A stretch of 64,000 nucleotides of DNA from Morinoia aosen (Eukaryota > Arthropoda > Malacostraca > Amphipoda > Talitridae). Made by a program: the position numbers and the translations under genes. Below are positions 61,501 to 64,000 of the stretch, one piece after another. Under the pieces are notes generated by a model. It was not told where the DNA came from, did no database searches, and was given only the letters and a program-made list of their open reading frames with translations. Each line of letters begins with the position of its first letter. Position 1 is the first letter of the stretch. Location: contig CM059563.1 in the NCBI GenBank assembly GCA_030386875.1, forward strand, positions 10,310,001-10,374,000, in the 5' to 3' direction.

Positions 61501-64000
61501 GTGAAGGATCTCTACTAGCCCTGAGATGTTTGTGTTGTGAGCGTCTACTTTAACTCCCCAATAATGACGGCAACTACCGAATTATTCTGAACCACTATTT
61601 GTTACTTTCCCTGTACAGCACTGAATTTAGCATCGACCACAGGTAGAATTTTGTGTTACCATTGTTTTATACGTCCTCAGTCTCATGTTGAGCTGAAGAA
61701 CAGTCTGGTTGATAATTCAGCTCTGCCTCCTTTATTTGAGGTTTCAATTGAAGCTAGGGCTGACCTATGCTTTGACGATCTTTTGGCAATAAACAATGAT
61801 GAACCACATCACTACCATCAGCCATGGAACTAATGATGTGTTATTGCTATTTTCTTCTATCGACATCAGGACTTGCCCCGACGGGCGCCAGTAATTCTGA
61901 TACAGTTAAGTTGACTGAGATTTACATGATCTACTCTTAAGTACGGGAACACCGCAATGTGGCATGCTACTATACAAACGTTCTCCCACAAATAATTCTA
62001 AACTGAGCCAAAAGCATGTATAGGAGCTTCCTCTCCGAGAGTGTGATGTACTCGAGTCGTAGAATTTTTCAGCCCTGCAGCGCTATTACTGCCACCGATT
62101 ATGAATTTTGTGATTAGAAATGATATATAATTTGTTACTCCTCTGAGCCTTTATTGACTCGCTAGGTATGATTGGCTTTGATACTCAAGATACACACCGT
62201 ACTTGGTCAGACCTCCTGCGCTTCTGTTTATTGTTGGGGCTTTTGTGATTCAAAGACCCTTCAACATTTTGCTCGCAGAGGAAATCTAGATTTTTTCTCT
62301 CTTATATATGTATTTTATGGACCTAATGATAGTAATGAATCTGATTCGCAGTATTGATATCCGGAAAAACAGAAAATATGTTGCGGACGTAATTTTTCAC
62401 AACACGTGTACAAATGAATACAAAGTGATGTGCTACATTCATGAAAGCTTCTACTTTGCGTGGAAAAAAGAAGCGGAGGTAGAAATGTCTTTTTTGATAC
62501 ACTGTCGTGCTATGCATAGCTACAACCAGCACATTGTACCACAAGTCAGTGCATAGTACCTTGTTTTTGAGCACTTTGCCACAGGCCCGAGTACTGTACC
62601 ACAAGCCAGTACACAGTACTGCAGTCTAGTACATGGTACCATAAGTTAGTGCACAGCGCAGTGAAACGACACTCTTACCACAAGTCAGTACATAGTACCT
62701 TGATTTCGAACACTGTGCCACATGCCGGTACTGTACCACAAGCCAGTATACAGTACCACAGTCTAGTACACGGTACCACAAATTAGTGCGCAGCGCCATG
62801 AGACGATACCTACGATACCTTTACCACGAGTCGGTACGCAGTGCCTCGAGTCAGTACTTGGTATCACAAACATCTACTAACCTGCAGCGAGCCCTGTATG
62901 TAGGCGCAAGGATCTTTGCAGTTCTGGTACTGGTACTCCAGCCAGGTGGCCAGCTCCAGAGAGGGCACCGACTTGAACTTGCCGGCCATCATTACCTCCC
63001 ACTCCGCTGGACTCGACTGCAGGCTCACGTAACATAGCTCTTCTTTCTTCTCCGTGATCTTAAAGAAAGGAACATCAGTATTAAGCTCGCCATGAATTAT
63101 TCTCTCCATGCATAATATTTACAATTCTTTTTTCTGTTTTCTCTAAACAGGAAGGAGTGTAGTGCAAACTAATCGAGTACGAAGGTTTCCCTTATGATGA
63201 CTTCTACCTTTTTTTTATTTTCTTCAATTACCAGAGGAGCTGTTTGTTCTTATTAAGTTCCCCTCAGTGTCAGAGACTAGACTCGAACAGGGTGTTGTCT
63301 TCATAAAGTGGGATGCTCTGCTCTCGTACCTACAGGGATGCAGAAACGTATACAGGATCTAATCTTTTCCGTCATCTCACTGAAGAGAACGCTATTTGTA
63401 GCCATGAGGCATTTTCCTACACATCTGTAGAGAAGTTATTAACCTTTTACTCAGGGGGCATTAAACGTGCCTAAAAAAGGACATTGAATTTTGAAAAATT
63501 AAATGCCTGAGAAAGAAATGATGTCTCGATTTTTTAAATGATGCATACTTGACAGCGATAGTATAATCTGAAGGTTGACGTAGCAATCAACTGTCATCTA
63601 CGAGGAGAATGACAGAGGCGGTTATGTAATCTTTAATAAAGTTACTGCAGTTTGAAGTTAGCTTTTAGAATGTAGCTGAGCAAAGAAGGTCCAGGTTAGG
63701 TTAATGGATTGCTAAATGTAAAATTTTTCACAAATTTACCCTAAATTATAATTTTCTGGTACATCTGCATTTTACGTACTAACGTCATTCAATTAAATTG
63801 TTAGATCGAGGAATCTGGATTTATCAAATTAAATTAATATTCCTATCCGTTTACCTGGTTCAATGAAATAATATATATCTTTCGATTAAACGAATTCAAG
63901 AAAACTCGTGGAGCAAAACAAGTGGGATAAAATTCATGAAGTAAAGGAGATGATGAAGCCAGTGAAGGCGGAGTTCTGACCAGGGAGAGGCCGACGTGGC
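46231..64000 (-). CDS. VPS13-family bridge-like lipid-transfer protein, C-terminal part (13 exons)
   Basis: VPS13 proteins are long hydrophobic bridges that move lipids between organelle membranes; the C-terminus binds target membranes and lipid droplets. Minus-strand exons, in order: 63981-64000, 62882-63058, 58712-58846, 57964-58094, 55856-56015, 54467-54625, 52537-52644, 51995-52096, 51641-51811, 49407-49536, 48208-48353, 47110-47303 and 46231-46501. Apart from the 20-nt edge exon they join in phase to 628 codons with a final TAG. Landmarks: VGLSL at the edge, CYKLQ-VDNQLLGAHYP (the IQVDNQL segment), LGLDILGNPYQRLRSLTEGV (the LGNPFGLIREFSEGV segment of the ATG2_C-like domain), GFFSGAGRGVHSLISKPALG and a PH-like end beginning VFLVERC. 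The order fits VPS13A/C better than VPS13B, but identity is low, so it may be a diverged paralogue. The gene continues beyond the window. Confidence 0.8.
46852..47137 (-). repeat. 145-bp direct duplication across a VPS13 donor
   Basis: Copies 46852-46992 and 46997-47137 share catttggtgtgaagtg then tggagacgatggcgacgga, 145 bp apart. The right copy contains the last bases of the exon ending at 47110 and its donor. The left copy gives CCAAAAG|GTCAAC, a second donor-like site inside the intron. Confidence 0.8.
47110..47303 (-). CDS. VPS13 exon (RLPRHLGEHSSVQAYSEH)
   Basis: 194 nt, phase 0 in and phase 2 out. The acceptor is TTACAATGCAG and the donor CCAACAG|GTCAGC. RLPRHLGEHSSVQAYS matches the family RPPRF...IRPYRLRD segment before the PH-like domain, and RFSVAIVSNR its first strand. 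Confidence 0.88.
48019..48047. other. Perfect 11-bp hairpin in a VPS13 intron
   Basis: GGGCAACCTAT and its exact complement are separated by seven bases. Too short for a microRNA precursor; function unknown. Confidence 0.4.
48208..48353 (-). CDS. VPS13 exon (GFFSGAGRGVHSLISKP)
   Basis: 146 nt, phase 1 in and phase 0 out. The acceptor is GCGAGCAG and the donor GTCGAA|GTGAGC. It matches GFFKGVGKGLVGAVARPTGG...FQGIKRA of VPS13A/C along its length. Confidence 0.88.
49407..49536 (-). CDS. VPS13 exon (ERHLRVNAGERR)
   Basis: 130 nt, phase 0 in and phase 1 out. The acceptor is GGTGCCTCCAG and the donor CCACCAG|GTCAGG. It continues the helical segment (DGALALSVMAGSC). Its acceptor lies in the last unit of a 62-bp tandem array. 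Confidence 0.78.
49537..49806 (-). repeat. 62-bp tandem array abutting a VPS13 acceptor
   Basis: About four and a half units with aaaccaggaagc, actatgtgacc and gacgtgaaaacgcgacaacg. The unit nearest the exon contains the real acceptor (CTCCAG); the corresponding place in other units is CCTGG, so they lack the AG. Confidence 0.8.
50000..51640. other. VPS13 intron, unique sequence
   Basis: AT-rich intron DNA with no recognised element or exon. Confidence 0.4.
51641..51811 (-). CDS. VPS13 exon (Gly/Val-rich helices)
   Basis: 57 codons, phase 0. The acceptor is TTCTCCAG and the donor AGATG|GTGAGC. It encodes LLSLVVGGVGGVAESS, matching VGGAVGGLAGAASKI in the family, and ends AVLNPQEQM. Confidence 0.88.
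51995..52096 (-). CDS. VPS13 exon (LGLDILGNPY)
   Basis: 34 codons, phase 0. The acceptor is ATCCTTGCAG and the donor GACCAG|GTGAAA. It carries the best-conserved VPS13 C-terminal motif, KLVLALGLDILGNPY then LRSLTEGVCDVIYDP. Confidence 0.92.
52537..52644 (-). CDS. VPS13 exon (DFLNVSYSQLMQQ)
   Basis: 36 codons, phase 0. The acceptor is CACCCACCCAG and the donor CAACAG|GTTCGC. It reads LKDVKLSIGQYHREN then HDFLNVSYSQLMQQ, the family helix just before LGLD. Confidence 0.85.
52645..54466. other. VPS13 intron, unique sequence
   Basis: AT-rich intron DNA. Open frames of up to 83 codons on either strand (for instance 53656-53907) lack family features. Nothing recognised. Confidence 0.4.
54467..54625 (-). 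CDS. VPS13 exon (FDVLVERACVAGLSISLSYF)
   Basis: 53 codons, phase 0. The acceptor is GACGTTCAG and the donor CTCGAG|GTCAGA. It matches the family segment where a strand binds the membrane-facing groove (FEVFHISPLKLHLSF in VPS13A). The acceptor has a poor pyrimidine tract. Confidence 0.75.
54641..55016 (-). repeat. About 68-bp tandem array before a VPS13 exon
   Basis: About five irregular units built on ttcatcaatgttaggttcaa then gttcaatattgcgtaattat and gatttggtctatgttag. It starts 16 bp upstream of the exon whose 5' end is at 54625. Confidence 0.75.
55856..56015 (-). CDS. VPS13 exon (LSLLGTEFILKMDGDF)
   Basis: 160 nt, phase 2 in and phase 0 out. The acceptor is ACTGGCTGGCAG and the donor GTCCAG|GTTTGT. 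It encodes AWELYCELVPPQPPC and LKLMHTPLAFYYVQ. Confidence 0.82.
56428..56478 (-). repeat. R1 repeat, head fragment, minus strand
   Basis: On the minus strand it reads gcaactattgcatctatggg-like sequence (complement of ctcccatagatgcaatagtt), the head of R1. It is the only copy seen in this orientation. Confidence 0.5.
56858..57615 (+). mobile_element. Mariner derivative, copy 2 (188-bp inverted arms)
   Basis: 758 bp flanked by TA (56856-56857 and 57616-57617). It has the same rearranged structure as the copy at 20228, in the opposite orientation: arms 56858-57045 and 57428-57615 both come from the transposase 3' end. The two copies are almost identical; one difference noted is CCA versus CCG in the transposase frame near 57375. 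It lies in a VPS13 intron. Confidence 0.9.
57026..57544 (+). pseudogene. Mariner transposase, C-terminal half (copy 2)
   Basis: 172 codons, same protein as the frame at 20299-20817. It retains two of the three catalytic acidic positions ([19 protein letters not shown]) and the C-terminal YFEGD end. It lacks the DNA-binding half, so it is inactive by itself. Confidence 0.85.
57912..57960 (-). repeat. 17-18 bp tandem repeat after a VPS13 donor
   Basis: Three units of cagttgtgatgtgacag, ending directly at the donor of the exon 57964-58094. Confidence 0.75.
57964..58094 (-). CDS. VPS13 exon (VDNQLLGAHYP)
   Basis: 131 nt, phase 0 in and phase 2 out. The acceptor is CTCCGTCAG and the donor CTCAG|GTAACA. 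VDNQLLGAHYPTVLCSAP is the conserved inner strand segment of the family. Confidence 0.85.
58550..58711 (-). repeat. 27-bp minisatellite of in-frame splice donors
   Basis: Six exact-length units on the minus strand. Each begins GTCAGTGTGG and ends TTACTGCAG (one ends CTGCCG), so each unit boundary recreates the donor CTGCAG|GTCAGT. In the exon frame each unit reads VSVACHLLQ without stop. Point differences are very few, so the array is young or kept uniform. Confidence 0.95.
58712..58846 (-). CDS. VPS13 exon followed by donor repeats
   Basis: 45 codons, phase 0. The acceptor is CCGTGTCCAG. It encodes LARLRRQQSPAVWLHFRR and ends GLTVTCYKLQ. The donor CTGCAG|GTCAGT is the first of seven consecutive donors spaced 27 nt apart, so the true exon end could be any of them; the family match (KLQ joined to VDNQLL) favours the first. 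Confidence 0.82.
59580..59876 (+). repeat. R1 dispersed repeat, diverged
   Basis: Contains ttacggttcgccactgttcg, ctataccaaatggtgcct and ggttagggaggcttaaactc, and ends in a taatctaattc run. It lies antisense within a VPS13 intron. Confidence 0.55.
59877..62533. other. VPS13 intron, unique sequence
   Basis: No exon or element recognised. Frames such as 61651-61833 and 61194-61379 have no family match that I can name. Confidence 0.4.
62534..62878 (-). repeat. About 148-bp tandem repeat after a VPS13 donor
   Basis: Two and a bit units of about 148 bp, each made of smaller ttaccacaagtcagtacata-like pieces. The array ends three bases from the donor of the exon 62882-63058. Confidence 0.75.
62882..63058 (-). 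CDS. VPS13 exon (KEELCYVSL / WEVMMAG)
   Basis: 59 codons, phase 0 at both ends. The acceptor is TTTCTTTAAG and the donor CTGCAG|GTTAGT. It contains ELCYVSLQSSPAEWEV and LELATWLEYQYQNC. Confidence 0.8.
63059..63980. other. VPS13 intron at the window end
   Basis: AT-rich sequence between two VPS13 exons; nothing recognised. Confidence 0.4.
63981..64000 (-). CDS. VPS13 exon fragment at the window edge
   Basis: Only 20 nt, ending CCCTG|GTCAGA in phase 0. It reads HVGLSL, which with the next exon gives HVGLSLITEKKEELCYVSL, matching the GVGLSLV...YIGI pattern of VPS13A/C. It is short, so support is mainly this match. Confidence 0.55.

Noticed and set aside
30203-62878. CRISPR-like arrays
   Set aside because: The regular repeats are head-to-tail minisatellites without unique spacers, and the window is a eukaryotic gene region.
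46231-64000. Assignment to VPS13B
   Set aside because: First considered because of the divergence, but the segments VGLSL, VDNQLLGAHYP and LGLDILGNPY with GFFSGAGRG follow VPS13A/C. I therefore leave the paralogue open.

Overview
The window is eukaryotic nuclear DNA, most likely from an insect or another arthropod. Small GC-rich coding exons sit in AT-rich introns full of mobile elements (a BEL/Pao retrotransposon, mariner, a non-LTR element, a TTAA-flanked MITE, a solo LTR and a dispersed repeat). The species cannot be read from the sequence.

Three host genes were assembled by hand from splice sites, reading phase and family similarity. (1) 3849-25151 (+): Cul4, the cullin scaffold of CRL4 ubiquitin ligases, in 14 proposed coding exons that join in phase to 840 codons plus stop. 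Exons 2-14 are firm; exon 1 is a proposal. (2) 30418-41931 (+): XRCC2, a RAD51-paralogue of homologous-recombination repair, in two exons (440 aa). Its 10.2-kb intron holds an apparently young, complete BEL/Pao element in antisense (32484-40218). (3) 64000-46231 (-): the 3' part of a VPS13-family bridge-like lipid-transfer protein, 13 exons with the last 627 residues plus a 20-nt exon remnant at the window edge. XRCC2 and VPS13 converge tail to tail.

Layout: 1-3848 upstream DNA with a possible promoter region; 4130-6230 a cluster of foldback elements in Cul4 intron 1; 6500-10432 dispersed repeats and a dead LINE in Cul4 introns 1 and 2; 10470-25151 the rest of Cul4, with a solo LTR, a MITE, a mariner derivative and several minisatellites; 25152-30200 3' flank; 30203-42071 XRCC2 and its BEL insertion; 42122-43320 repeats between the convergent genes; 46231-64000 VPS13, with a second copy of the same mariner derivative.

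The most unusual structure is a recurring link between short tandem duplications and exon borders. Cul4 exon 6 is preceded by six 65-68 bp repeats that each copy its 3' splice acceptor and first exon bases. Cul4 exon 5 is preceded by two decayed acceptor copies. A VPS13 exon is followed by six 27-bp repeats that each recreate its 5' splice donor and stay in frame (nine codons, no stop). Another VPS13 donor is duplicated with the end of its exon. Other notable points are two almost identical 758-bp mariner derivatives whose 188-bp arms are both made from the transposase 3' end; a BEL element whose gag and pol share one frame and are separated only by a UGA-CGG stop; an XRCC2 with cysteine in place of the Walker A lysine; and a GC-AG intron in Cul4.
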